A program made the position numbers and the translations under genes. From assembly GCA_036275915.1 (NCBI GenBank), contig DASUCV010000009.1, positions 124,001-188,000 on the forward strand: DNA of 64,000 nucleotides. The letters run 5' to 3'. Positions within the stretch are counted from its first letter, which is position 1. Each line of letters begins with the position of its first letter. The notes beneath the pieces are model-generated. The model worked only from the letters and a program-made list of their open reading frames with translations, was not told the origin of the DNA and searched no databases. Shown here in pieces: positions 35,822 through 44,720 of this stretch. This stretch comes from Candidatus Polarisedimenticolaceae bacterium (GTDB lineage: Bacteria; Acidobacteriota; Polarisedimenticolia; Polarisedimenticolales; DASRJG01).

Positions 35822-38035
35822 TTAAGGGCACGCATACAAGCTGGAGCCGATTCCTTGATCGCGTGTGCTGTGCTGAGAGGGAACCCCTTCGTCGTACGAG
35901 CCGAGCCCCGTGCAGCCGACCGCCCGCATCACGAAGAACTGTCCATTGCCTACGGCCGGGCTTCCGGGCAGGGTCATCGACGTGCCGGAGACGTCATTCC
36001 CCGCGCACTGGGCCTGAGTCAAGAACTGGTAGCCGCCCGCGCCCCGCAGCTCCCCGAGGTCGCCGGAGATGACGTCGTACTGGATCGCGTTGGGCACGGC
36101 GTTCCACGACATGGTGACGTTGCCGGCCGACCTCGACATCGTCAGGGCCAACGGCCCGGTCGGGTGCGGGACGCCGTCGTCGATCCGCCCGTTGCAATCG
36201 TCGTCGATCCCGTTGCAGATCTCCGTCGTCGCGCCGGTTTTCGTCGGATCCGAGTCGAGGCAGTCGCCCGCCCTCGTGATGTAGCCGGGAGGAGGGAACT
36301 GGCCCGCGCACAGGTTGAGCTCCGTCGTCGGGTCGCCGTAGCCGTCCCCGTCGGCGTCGAAGTAGTAGTCGGTCGTGGGGAAGCAGTTGAGGTCGACGGT
36401 GGCGACGCTGATGCCCGGATCGAGCCCGACGGTCATCGCCAACGTGCCGGTGTGGGAGAGTCCGAGCGCCCTGCCTTCGGTGTTGCTCATCTGAAGAGAG
36501 CCAGCGAAGATCTGCGGCCTGAACACGCCCGGCGAGACCTGCAGGTTCTGGCCCTGCCGCCAGACGAGGAAGAGGCCCTTCGTCGGCGTCCACGCGACGA
36601 GCGCTTTCGAATCGTGGCCCGGAAAGACGTTGGGGCCCACGAGATTGCACTGGACAACGAAACCGTAGTCGCTGAAGACGATGGGGAGCGAGACGAATTG
36701 CTGGCACGTCGATCCGCTCGGCGCGCCCGGGACCTGCGTGACGCCGGAGCGCGCGACCAGGCTCACCGAGCCCGGTGTGCCGGCCCAGATGCCGTCGGCG
36801 TTGGTCGCGTTCACGGTGCCGCCGGTCAACGCCCCTGTGAATATTCCGACGCCGGAGCTGGTCACGAAGGTCTGGAAGACGTTGAAGTTCTTGAACGTCG
36901 CATCGGTGCCGGGAGCGGGAGCTCCCGTGCGCGCGAGGAGCGTGGCAGCACCGGTCGTGTCCGCGATGTAGACCGCCGAGTCGTTCGTCGCGCTGGTGTC
37001 GCCGCCGGCGAGACCCGTGTAGAACGTGAATCTCCCGTTGCCCGCGACCGCGGTGGCGGCCAAACTGAAACTGCTGATTCCGGAGCTGTCGGCGAAGACC
37101 GCGCCGGCCGTCCCGGGCGCCGGATCTCCTTCGCGAAGCAGGAGCGTGTTCCCCGACCCGGGGGTGTAGAACCAGAGCGACTCGTCGTTGGCGGTGGTGA
37201 CGCCGGCTCCCGACAGGACCAGGTTGTACAGGATCCGGTCGCCCGCCATCTGGTTGTTCCCGAAAAACGTGTTGCCGTACAAGGAGAACCCCGCGGCCGT
37301 GACCGGGCCGGGGAGCACCGTGTCGCCCTTGCGCACCACGATCGTGAGCGCGCCGGGCGTCCCCGTGTACAGCGCGAAGTCGTTGGTCGTTCCGACGACG
37401 TCGCCTCCCACGAGGGTGGCCGGGAACATCACTCGGCCGTTGCGATTGATGCCGGTGAACTGGGTGGTGAGACCCGAAAAGTCACCGAACAGCGCCCCCG
37501 CGGTGCCCGGTGCGAGGTCCCCTTCCCTCGCGACGAGCCCGAGGGATCCGGCGAACCCGCCGAAGAGGGCGGTGTCGCTCGTCGCCGGAAGGTTGTTGCT
37601 GGCGTTCGTGAGCCAACTGGCAAAGAGCGTCCGGTCATCGGGGCTGAATCCCACGCTGCCGCTCAAGATGCCGGAGGTGCCCCCGCTGTTGACCAGGCTG
37701 AGGCCGGGAAGACCGGGTGCCGGATCGGACCACTGAGCCGCCGTGAACAGATCGTTCGCCGTCGTTCCTTGGAAAAGCGCCCGGCTGTTCGCGCCGGTGA
37801 TCTGCGGTCCGGCCAAGTTGGAGAAGAACAGAACCGTGCCGTCATCGGCCAGCATCGGATTGTCCATCCTCGACCCGAACGTCGTGAACAACGGCATCCC
37901 CGGAACGGCGCCGTCGGTGTAAGCGAGCACGTTCCCGTGGTTCGTCACCAGCGACAGCGGTTCCGTCGCGTGGGCCGCGGCCAGGAGGCCCAGCATCACG
38001 GAGGCGCCGAGACCGAGCCTGAGCCCCTTGATCAT
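35822..38035 (-). CDS. Secreted NxxGxxAF-type repeat protein, paralogue of the downstream gene
   Basis: 737 residues from the ATG at 38035, chosen because GAGGAG lies 8 nt upstream; the in-frame ATG at 38056 would overlap the metalloprotease. Same order as its neighbour: signal peptide, NxxGxxAF-type repeats, MopE-like DADGDGYGDPTT and CNGIDDDCNGRIDDG, and a C-terminal module ending YACP. The two copies are nearly identical in DNA over the MopE region but diverge in the middle, which suggests gene conversion or selection on the N-terminal repeats. Confidence 0.85.
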   Translation of the reverse strand: MIKGLRLGLGASVMLGLLAAAHATEPLSLVTNHGNVLAYTDGAVPGMPLFTTFGSRMDNPMLADDGTVLFFSNLAGPQITGANSRALFQGTTANDLFTAAQWSDPAPGLPGLSLVNSGGTSGILSGSVGFSPDDRTLFASWLTNASNNLPATSDTALFGGFAGSLGLVAREGDLAPGTAGALFGDFSGLTTQFTGINRNGRVMFPATLVGGDVVGTTNDFALYTGTPGALTIVVRKGDTVLPGPVTAAGFSLYGNTFFGNNQMAGDRILYNLVLSGAGVTTANDESLWFYTPGSGNTLLLREGDPAPGTAGAVFADSSGISSFSLAATAVAGNGRFTFYTGLAGGDTSATNDSAVYIADTTGAATLLARTGAPAPGTDATFKNFNVFQTFVTSSGVGIFTGALTGGTVNATNADGIWAGTPGSVSLVARSGVTQVPGAPSGSTCQQFVSLPIVFSDYGFVVQCNLVGPNVFPGHDSKALVAWTPTKGLFLVWRQGQNLQVSPGVFRPQIFAGSLQMSNTEGRALGLSHTGTLAMTVGLDPGISVATVDLNCFPTTDYYFDADGDGYGDPTTELNLCAGQFPPPGYITRAGDCLDSDPTKTGATTEICNGIDDDCNGRIDDGVPHPTGPLALTMSRSAGNVTMSWNAVPNAIQYDVISGDLGELRGAGGYQFLTQAQCAGNDVSGTSMTLPGSPAVGNGQFFVMRAVGCTGLGSYDEGVPSQHSTRDQGIGSSLYACP

Positions 38036-38052
38036 TCCCTGTCTCCTCGTGG

Positions 38053-40725
38053 TCATGGGCAGGCGTAGGGGGACGCGGCGATCCCCGCGTCGCGCGACGC
38101 CACCTGCGAGGGCGCACCCGAGTCGAACGACGCCGCGCCACCGCAGTTCGTGGCGCGGACCAGGTACCAGTAGCCGTCGCCAGGATCGGGCGTATCGGCG
38201 TCGTCACGGGAGGTCTGGTTCAGGTCGTCTTCGAGGCAGGCGTCGGTGGCGGCGCTGAAGTCACCGCCCCTCGACCGCAGCGTAGAGAGCCTGCCGCGCA
38301 CGATGTCGTAGCCGGTGGCGTTCTCGACGGCATCCCACGCGATGCGCGCCGTCCCCGGCAGCGTCTTGTCCGCGGAGAGGACCGTAAGATCCGTGGGAGC
38401 CGCGGCGCTGCATTGACAGAGACCGAGCGTGTCGCCCTGCAGGATCGCGGCGTTCATCCCTTGGGGGAAGCTGACGGTCTGCGTCTGACCCGCGTGGCAG
38501 ACGAGGACGGTTGGGATCTTGACGACCCAGGGGGTGTATCCGTACTGCGAGACCATTTGGCCGACGATCGTCTTGCCGTCGCCCGACACCGCGGTTGCGG
38601 CCAACGGGAACGCTCCGGTCGTGCTGATCCCCTGAGTGCCGAACAGTTGATTCAGATCCGACCAGCGCAGCCCGCTCGTCCAGATCGCCGGCCCGATGAT
38701 CCCCACTTGGGTGCCGGTCGCGTACCCGGTGACGACCTCGTGGTCGTCGCTGATCCCGTTGGTGACGCCGCCGTCTTGTGCCGGCAGGAGGCCGAGCCGC
38801 TCGACGCCGGTCGGCGCGGTGGCGTGATAGCGCCACGCCTCGCCGCTGGTCGCGGAATTGATCGAGCCGACGACGTACTGTCCGTCGCGCGACACGTCGA
38901 GGGCCTCGCCCACGGACTGCGTTCCATTCTTGATGAAGCTCGCGGTGCCGTTTCTCCACTGCACGGCACGCCGGAGCCCGGTCGAAGCTTGGTCCCAGCC
39001 GACGATCACGCTGCCGTCGTAGTTGACGGCGTTGGCCCGCCCGGGCTGGTCGAAGGTGTCGATCTTCGGGAGCGCGACGGTGCCGCCGGCCTGGGTCCAC
39101 TTGAAGCCGCGGGTCGTGGCGGCGTAGCACCCGGCGGCGCCGTAGGAGAGCCCGACGACCGTGCTGCCGTCACCGGAGATGTCCTGAACGCTCGTGTAGA
39201 AGGGAGCGCCGAGGTCGTTGCAGGGAACGCCTCCGGGGACCGGAGGAAGCGGCGTCCAGGCGCCGTTCTCGAGAATCGCGGCCTTGATCGTGCCGTCGCT
39301 GTCGACGATGTTGCCGACGATCCGCTTCCCGTCGTCGGAGATCCTGGCCTTCGTCACGGCCCCGCCGATGTCTTCGAACGCACCCGAGTTCAGGTCCCAA
39401 CGGAAGCCGCCCCCGGGATGGGCTGGATCGGAACCATCGATGAACCCAACCACCACGGATCCATCCGGGGTGACGTCCGTCGGGATTCCGGGTGCGCGCG
39501 GGGTCGGCTGAATGAACTCGGGCGCGCCGGGAAACCGGTCGAACGTGATGTTGGCCGTCACGGGCGCCCCCGGCCTGACCTGCACCGTCGTCCAGCTGCA
39601 GCGGTTGTCGGTCGATCCGTCGGCGCTTTCCATCTCCCCGTTGAAGTACTCCTCGGGGCCGGGGAGCACGATCATCGGTGGCACGGCAAAGGCGCCGTTC
39701 AGCAGGTTGTCGACGTAGAGGACGTAGCTCGCGCCCGGGGTCAGGTCATTGAACGTGAACGTGCCGTCGGGACCGGCGTCGCCCTTGCTGATTTGCCCCG
39801 AGATGTAGGACGAGCAGTCGTTGAAGGGGTCGGCGACGTTTCTCGCGATGACGTTGACGCCGGTGACGCGGTTCCCCGAGGCGTCGAGGATCAGCCCACG
39901 GATCGTACCGCGCTGCTCGGGATACCCCGGCGCGGGATAGATATCGGACAGCGCCGACCGGTCGTCGAGGCGATCGACGGTGCCCATGTACTCACCGGTC
40001 CCGCCGGGCTGGGGGTCGCTGAAGGGGTACATCGTCTCCACTTGCGTCACGGACGGCCCTCCGGACCACGGCGCCGCACAACCGGTGGGCTGGGCAGGGT
40101 CGAGGAGCTGAGGGTTCTCTGCAGCCCCGTTGGCCTGGGAGTGCCCCAGGTTCAGCGCGTGACCCATCTCGTGCGTGACGACGCCCTGGAAGCCGATGCC
40201 GTTCGGGTCGGTCGGCTTGATGCCGGGGCCGCTCAGGACCATCCACGCCTCGAGGATCTCCGGCGAATCTTGTGATGACGTGTACTCGATGTTCGTGATG
40301 CCGAGGACGGAGGTCGGGTCGACGCCGAAGAAGTTCGTCAGGATGCTGCCGTCCGAGTCGTAAACCACATCGATCCCGCCACCGTTGTAAGTGCCGATGA
40401 CCGATTCGATGTTCGAGCCGTCGATGTTGGGGAGACCGATCGACGCGAAGTCGCCGTTTACGGCGACGCGCATGCTCGAGGTCGGAACGCTCGACCACTG
40501 GTGTGCGGCGATTTGCACCATCTTGCTCACGCGGTAATTCGGGATCGGGCCGAGATTCCCGAGATCGGTGTAGAGGGGAACGCGGTTGTTAGGCCAACGG
40601 GTGAAGTTCCAGTGGTAGGGGATCCGGTTTTGCGGATCGAACGTGTACAAGGGCCCGCCGGCGAACGCCGCCGTCGCGAGGACGGCCGCAAGGACGGCGA
40701 GCGCGGATCGACGGAGCGCGGTCAT
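38053..40725 (-). CDS. Secreted metzincin-type metalloprotease
   Basis: 890 residues. Signal peptide to AFAGG (residue 24). The zinc site HEMGHALNLGH is at 185-195, with a later Met-turn candidate VETMYPF. Carboxypeptidase-regulatory-like beta domain near 285-400 (GTIRGLILDASGNRVTGV), then an HAF-like propeller (about 410-760) with repeated SxDGxxVVG motifs, and the C-terminal module (about 780-890) with YWYLVRATNCGG ending YACP. The ATG at 40725 overlaps the stop of the preceding gene. It probably degrades proteins outside the cell or matures the other operon products; the latter is inference. Confidence 0.88.
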   Translation of the reverse strand: MTALRRSALAVLAAVLATAAFAGGPLYTFDPQNRIPYHWNFTRWPNNRVPLYTDLGNLGPIPNYRVSKMVQIAAHQWSSVPTSSMRVAVNGDFASIGLPNIDGSNIESVIGTYNGGGIDVVYDSDGSILTNFFGVDPTSVLGITNIEYTSSQDSPEILEAWMVLSGPGIKPTDPNGIGFQGVVTHEMGHALNLGHSQANGAAENPQLLDPAQPTGCAAPWSGGPSVTQVETMYPFSDPQPGGTGEYMGTVDRLDDRSALSDIYPAPGYPEQRGTIRGLILDASGNRVTGVNVIARNVADPFNDCSSYISGQISKGDAGPDGTFTFNDLTPGASYVLYVDNLLNGAFAVPPMIVLPGPEEYFNGEMESADGSTDNRCSWTTVQVRPGAPVTANITFDRFPGAPEFIQPTPRAPGIPTDVTPDGSVVVGFIDGSDPAHPGGGFRWDLNSGAFEDIGGAVTKARISDDGKRIVGNIVDSDGTIKAAILENGAWTPLPPVPGGVPCNDLGAPFYTSVQDISGDGSTVVGLSYGAAGCYAATTRGFKWTQAGGTVALPKIDTFDQPGRANAVNYDGSVIVGWDQASTGLRRAVQWRNGTASFIKNGTQSVGEALDVSRDGQYVVGSINSATSGEAWRYHATAPTGVERLGLLPAQDGGVTNGISDDHEVVTGYATGTQVGIIGPAIWTSGLRWSDLNQLFGTQGISTTGAFPLAATAVSGDGKTIVGQMVSQYGYTPWVVKIPTVLVCHAGQTQTVSFPQGMNAAILQGDTLGLCQCSAAAPTDLTVLSADKTLPGTARIAWDAVENATGYDIVRGRLSTLRSRGGDFSAATDACLEDDLNQTSRDDADTPDPGDGYWYLVRATNCGGAASFDSGAPSQVASRDAGIAASPYACP

Positions 40726-41375
40726 CGGCCGCTCCTCGGCAACGCGGGCTTCACGTCGGCTCTCCGCATGCGCCCGTTCTCGACCCAGTGCTCGCGCACG
40801 GCCTTGCGCAGGAACGACAGGAATGTGTCGGGGTTGGCGGGTCCGCCCGCCTTCATCATCTGCTTCTCGTTCTCGTTGACGAGGCCGTTGTCGAGCTGAA
40901 CGCCGCGGAACAACCCTTCGTTGTTCGTGTCGTTGGCGACGCGCCCCGGGCCGAGCTTGAACTTGCCGACCGTGACGCCGGCCGGCATGCGGAAACCGGT
41001 CCACTTCGCCGAGGGACGGAGCATCAAGACGACGTCTTCGCCGACGGCGTACTTCGGGAAACCGGGAGGCGCCGGCATCATCGTCCGCTTGCCGTCCCCG
41101 ACGGGGCGCGGCTTCAGGAGACCGAACTGCCGGAACTTGTACTCGTCCCCGAGCGTGCCGCGGATCGACTCCGTGACCTGGAGCGTGATCTCCGTGTACG
41201 GGATGCCTTTCTCGTCGAGGCCGTCGGTCACGTTGGCGACCTTGCCGACCACGATGTCTTGGGACTGCTGGAGAAGCTCCACGATGTTGTTGTCGTGGCC
41301 CGTGAGCGTCATCGCCCGCGCGCCGCCGATCCCGGCGGCCAGCACGGCGGCGAGAACTACCGCTCTCCTCGTCAT
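40722..41375 (-). CDS. Small exported protein of unknown function, first gene of the secretion operon
   Basis: 217 residues from ATG 41375, with AAGGGG upstream. Signal peptide ending in GGARA. The mature part has MTLTGHDNNIVELLQQSQDI, a VVGKVANVTDGLDEKGIPYTE beta segment and KYAVGEDVVLML, reminiscent of OB-fold-like proteins that accompany matrixin-type proteases. I cannot name the family. Its stop overlaps the protease start (ATGA), so the two are made together and this protein could be a chaperone, inhibitor or cofactor of the protease. Confidence 0.7.
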   Translation of the reverse strand: MTRRAVVLAAVLAAGIGGARAMTLTGHDNNIVELLQQSQDIVVGKVANVTDGLDEKGIPYTEITLQVTESIRGTLGDEYKFRQFGLLKPRPVGDGKRTMMPAPPGFPKYAVGEDVVLMLRPSAKWTGFRMPAGVTVGKFKLGPGRVANDTNNEGLFRGVQLDNGLVNENEKQMMKAGGPANPDTFLSFLRKAVREHWVENGRMRRADVKPALPRSGR

Positions 41376-41393
41376 CCGGTACCCCCCTTTTCG

Positions 41394-41558
41394 AGCCGCG
41401 GAAGACGATTCCGCGGCGAGCGCCCTTGGTTTACGACGCGGCCGGGGGTCGATCCATCGGGGTATACCCCCGGGTATTCGGAGAAGCACCCGGGGGTGGG
41501 CGCCGCCGGGACCCCCTCCGGGGTCGATTCGGCCGGGAGCGGGGGTTTACCCCGATGG
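41394..41558. promoter_or_regulatory. Highly structured divergent intergenic region
   Basis: A 19-bp inverted repeat, CCATCGGGGTATACCCCCG at 41454-41472 and its complement at 41540-41558 (18 of 19), brackets two further perfect hairpins: 41466-41475 with 41488-41497 (10 bp) and 41510-41515 with 41520-41525 (6 bp). GCCGCGG/CCGCGGC (41394-41417) is a fourth. GGGGTATACCCC is itself a 12-bp palindrome. It may be a double operator, an untranslated structured RNA or a small mobile element. The 246-nt gap holds no gene. Confidence 0.5.
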
Positions 41559-41621
41559 TACGGGGAAGGCTGTCAACGAATACTCCCGGCCCGGAGGATG
41601 AGGGTGGTCACTGGGGGGGTC

Positions 41622-42050
41622 ATGCGGGTCCTGCTCGTCGACGACAGCGAACGCTTTCTCGAGAGCACGAAGCGGTGGATCCAGTCGCGACACGATCTGG
41701 AGCTCGTCGGCACTGCGTCGACGGGCGTCGAGGCGCTCGACGCCGTCGCTCGCTTGCGGCCGGATCTCGTCATCGTCGAGGCCGCGCTCACCGGCATGGA
41801 CGGCTTCCGCGTCGCGCGTCAGCTCAAGATCAAGGACGCGTCGCCGCTCGTGCTCCTCGTCTCCTTCTACCCGAGCGTCGCCGCGAGGAACGAAGCGTTC
41901 GCCGCCGGCGCGGACGCCTTCCTGGCGAAGGACGATTTCTCGGACGAGATCGAGTCGATCCTCGAGAGGTGGCGCGCCGCGCGACCTGTGGAGGACCAAG
42001 CGCCGGCCGCGCGAGCACGGCGCGAGCTCAGGGACGTGCCGGAGGCCTAG
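41622..42050 (+). CDS. Pseudo-receiver response regulator with Glu at the phospho-acceptor site
   Basis: 142 residues from ATG 41622 (MRVLLVDDSERF); an ATG at 41598 would add eight residues. The receiver fold is complete: VDD acidic pair, LVLLVS switch Ser and FLAKDD Lys. The expected acceptor Asp is Glu53 in LVIVEAALTGMDG, which prevents normal aspartyl phosphorylation and may mimic the active state. A 25-residue charged tail follows the receiver and there is no DNA-binding domain. No kinase is adjacent. Confidence 0.85.
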   Translation: MRVLLVDDSERFLESTKRWIQSRHDLELVGTASTGVEALDAVARLRPDLVIVEAALTGMDGFRVARQLKIKDASPLVLLVSFYPSVAARNEAFAAGADAFLAKDDFSDEIESILERWRAARPVEDQAPAARARRELRDVPEA

Positions 42051-42057
42051 ATTCGCC

Positions 42058-42444
42058 TCACATCCCCGGCGGCGGCTCCCACAGCTCGACCTTGTTGCCT
42101 TCGGGATCGATGACCCAACCGAACTTCCCGTAGTCGGAGTCGTCGACCTTGTCGAGGACCTTGCAGCCCTCGTCCTTCAACGCCTTCAGCAGCGCACGGA
42201 GATCCGCGACGCGGTAGTTGACCATGAACGACGCGTCGCTGGGCGCGAAGTGGTCGGTGTCGGCGGGATCGATCGACCACGCCGTCGCGCCGCCGACCGG
42301 CTTCCCTTCGTCATCGGTCCAGTGGAATGCCGCGCCTCCCCACGGCTGAACGTCGATGCCCAGGTGTTGCTTGTACCAAGCCTGCATCGCCTTCGGATCC
42401 TTGGCCTTGAAGAAGATGCCGCCGATGCCGGTGACACGTTTCAT
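42058..42444 (-). CDS. VOC-family (glyoxalase/bleomycin resistance) protein
   Basis: 128 residues from ATG 42444. Paired beta-alpha-beta-beta-beta modules: VTGIGGIFFKAKDPKAMQAWY at the start and DDSDYGKFGWVIDPEGNKVEL near the end, the latter with the usual metal-ligand Glu. Family members are metal-dependent lyases, dioxygenases or drug-binding proteins, so the substrate cannot be given. It is the last gene of a minus-strand run and converges with the pseudo-receiver gene. Confidence 0.85.
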   Translation of the reverse strand: MKRVTGIGGIFFKAKDPKAMQAWYKQHLGIDVQPWGGAAFHWTDDEGKPVGGATAWSIDPADTDHFAPSDASFMVNYRVADLRALLKALKDEGCKVLDKVDDSDYGKFGWVIDPEGNKVELWEPPPGM

Positions 42445-42505
42445 GACGACCTCGATGGAAAGTCGGGAAGTATCCCCCGCCGGTGAGCAAATGAGAAGGC
42501 CGGAT

Positions 42506-42868
42506 TCAATAAGGGAGATCGTCCGGGCCACGGCCCACGAAGTCGGGCTCGGGATCCTGCTCGAACTGAACCGCTTCGATCTCGGTCCGGTTCAAGAGCA
42601 GCGCCTTCGCGACGCGGTGCCGTCCGTCCATCACCTCACCCGTCGCGGCGAGAATGATCGGAAACGACAGATCGGCCTCGTCGATCAGCCTCACGTGCTC
42701 GACCATCGCCCGCCACGTGGGCGGGTTGGACCAAGCCTCGTCCAGCTCCCGGATCGCCTTCAGCGGAACCAGCTTCTTGGGAAAGCTCGAAGTGAGCCGG
42801 ACGAGGCGGTCCACGTCCCAGGCCAGGAGCCCTCGAGGCGATTTCCGGAAGTAGTACTGTTTGCGCAC
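42506..42868 (-). CDS. Small ParB/Sulfiredoxin-like protein
   Basis: 120 residues from a GTG at 42868, 2 nt after the preceding cupin stop. RKQYYFRKSPRGLLAWDVDRL leads into a ParB-like core with PIILAATGEVMDGRHRVAKALL, where DGRHR resembles the nucleotide-binding GxRR/DGHHR motif of ParB/Srx folds. I know similar stand-alone proteins as uncharacterised. It ends in PDFVGRGPDDLPY. Confidence 0.75.
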   Translation of the reverse strand: MRKQYYFRKSPRGLLAWDVDRLVRLTSSFPKKLVPLKAIRELDEAWSNPPTWRAMVEHVRLIDEADLSFPIILAATGEVMDGRHRVAKALLLNRTEIEAVQFEQDPEPDFVGRGPDDLPY

Positions 42869-42870
42869 GG

Positions 42871-43473
42871 TCAGCGAAGATAACGATCGTAGACCGCGCG
42901 ATATCCCAACGCCTCGGCGAGCCGGCCCAAGGTCGCGCTCAGACCGACTTGAAGCGCGATCGGGATCGACGCATCGAAGCCGCCGTGCTTCGTGAGCGCG
43001 CGTCCCGTCGCGGCGAACTGGAAGAGGTTCTTCGGCATCCCCTTCTTGCCGACCCGCCCCTCGCGCGCGAGCCCGAAGATCGTCGCGAACGCGCCGAGCA
43101 CGTCGTGCACGGCCTCCGGCGTCGACGCGCCGAAGTCGTTCGTCTGCCGGTAGACCATGACGCCCGACCCGGTGTTCCAAGGATGAACATGCGGGACCTT
43201 GGGCGGCATCACGATGCGTTCGCCGACCGTCAGATCGCCTTGCGCCGTTCCGAGCCGATACGTTGCGGAGCCCTGAAGGATCTCGAATGTTTCCGTCCAG
43301 GTTCGATGCATGTGCGCCAAGAACGCAGGCGGCGCCCCCTCTGGACAATGGACCTCGATCACCCAGCCGCGGCCCGACGTTTCCTTCGCCCCTTGAATCA
43401 CGACGATTCGAGTCTGGGTCTTCGGGTCCGTCGTCTCGAACCCTGGGCCGATCGTGCTGCTGCCGGCAGCCAC
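42871..43473 (-). CDS. Cupin-domain protein
   Basis: 200 residues from a GTG at 43473, with a strong GAGGAGGT a few bases upstream. Cupin motif 1 reads AHMHRTWTETFEILQGSATY and motif 2 PPKVPHVHPWN, giving His, His, Glu and His ligands. The C-terminal 80 residues are helical, with membrane-like FATIFGLA. It lies 2 nt after the flavin monooxygenase stop, so the two are co-translated and may act on the same pathway. Confidence 0.82.
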   Translation of the reverse strand: MAAGSSTIGPGFETTDPKTQTRIVVIQGAKETSGRGWVIEVHCPEGAPPAFLAHMHRTWTETFEILQGSATYRLGTAQGDLTVGERIVMPPKVPHVHPWNTGSGVMVYRQTNDFGASTPEAVHDVLGAFATIFGLAREGRVGKKGMPKNLFQFAATGRALTKHGGFDASIPIALQVGLSATLGRLAEALGYRAVYDRYLR

Positions 43474-43475
43474 CG

Positions 43476-44702
43476 CTACCTCCTCGGCTGAGCGAGCTGC
43501 CCGGCGACGTGCTCGGCATCTCGGCCAACGCCGAAGATGAGCCCCGATCCGCGCGTGTGCATCCAGTGCAGGCCGACGAAGTAGAGCCCGGGAAACGCGG
43601 TGACGCCCTGCCGCTGGGTTGGATACCCGTACTCGTCGAACACCGGCAGATCGACCCATCCGTAGTCGAATTCGTAGCCCGTCGCCCACAGCACCGTCGA
43701 TATCCCGGACCGTCGCAGGTCCACGTCCCCCTCGGCGCGCGCGATCGGCGCCGAGCGAAAGAAGTCGGTCTCGTCTGCTGGCGCGCTGATGCCGCGCTCG
43801 CGGATGAAGGCGTCGATCTCGGCGATGAGCTTCCTCGCCATGGCGTCGGCGCGGGCGAGGTTCCCGTCCAGGTCGTCGGAGAATCGGACATGTCGACCTT
43901 CGGCGCCGATGAAGCGGCCGGCGAGCGTCACGCCCATCGCAGCGAGCGTCCGCAGGTTCAGGTCGTGGCCGCCGGCTCGTCCCGTCTGGATCGGCGGGGC
44001 GCTCATGCGGTCCTTCTTCGAGGCCAGAATATCGACGGAGTGCTCGAACCATCCCATCTGCGAGCGCCACAACACGTTGTCCCTGCCCCGGTAACGGCGC
44101 GGGAACCACCCGACGTCGCTGGTCGAAAGGGTGACATCCCGGCCGGCCTCCCGAAGGTCCTCGGCGATCTGACACCCCGTCTGCCCGGATCCGACGACGA
44201 GCACCGCGCCGTCGGGGAGCTGCGACGCGTTACGGTAGTCAACGGCGTGAAGTTGGAAGACGCCGTCGAGGCCCGCGGCTTCCCGCGGCACCTTCGGCCG
44301 CTGATAGGGGCCGGTGGCCACCACCACGTTCTTCGCCCCGATGACGCCGTCTCCGACTTCGATCATGTATCGGCCGACGGCCTCGTCACGCCACAGCCTC
44401 CGTGCTTCGACCCCCTCCCGAACCGGCACGTGCGCCATGCGGGCGTACCGATCGAAGAAGCTGACCAGGTCGTCCTTTCCCATGTATCCGTCGGGATCGC
44501 TGCCCTCGTACGGAGCGCCCGGCAGCGTGCAGGACCAATTCGGCCCGATGAGGGTGAACGAATCCCACCGCCTCGAGCGCCATGCGTCCGCAACCTTCGA
44601 TCGCTCGAGGACGAGATGCTCGCACCCGCGCTCTGAGAGGCAGTAGCTGGTGGCGAGGCCCGCCTGACCGGCACCGATGACGACGGTCTCGAGGCCGATC
44701 AT
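43476..44702 (-). CDS. Flavin-containing monooxygenase family protein
   Basis: 408 residues. FAD-binding GAGQAG at 10-15, NADPH-binding GSGQTG near 165, an ATGPYQ segment and the C-terminal ATGYEFDYGWVDLP typical of the CzcO/TrkA-like FMO group. Such enzymes oxidise aldehydes, ketones or nitrogen and sulfur atoms. It is followed within 2 nt by a cupin gene; a catabolic or detoxifying pair is plausible. Confidence 0.9.
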   Translation of the reverse strand: MIGLETVVIGAGQAGLATSYCLSERGCEHLVLERSKVADAWRSRRWDSFTLIGPNWSCTLPGAPYEGSDPDGYMGKDDLVSFFDRYARMAHVPVREGVEARRLWRDEAVGRYMIEVGDGVIGAKNVVVATGPYQRPKVPREAAGLDGVFQLHAVDYRNASQLPDGAVLVVGSGQTGCQIAEDLREAGRDVTLSTSDVGWFPRRYRGRDNVLWRSQMGWFEHSVDILASKKDRMSAPPIQTGRAGGHDLNLRTLAAMGVTLAGRFIGAEGRHVRFSDDLDGNLARADAMARKLIAEIDAFIRERGISAPADETDFFRSAPIARAEGDVDLRRSGISTVLWATGYEFDYGWVDLPVFDEYGYPTQRQGVTAFPGLYFVGLHWMHTRGSGLIFGVGRDAEHVAGQLAQPRR

Positions 44703-44720
44703 CGTATCGCCTGCACGAGA

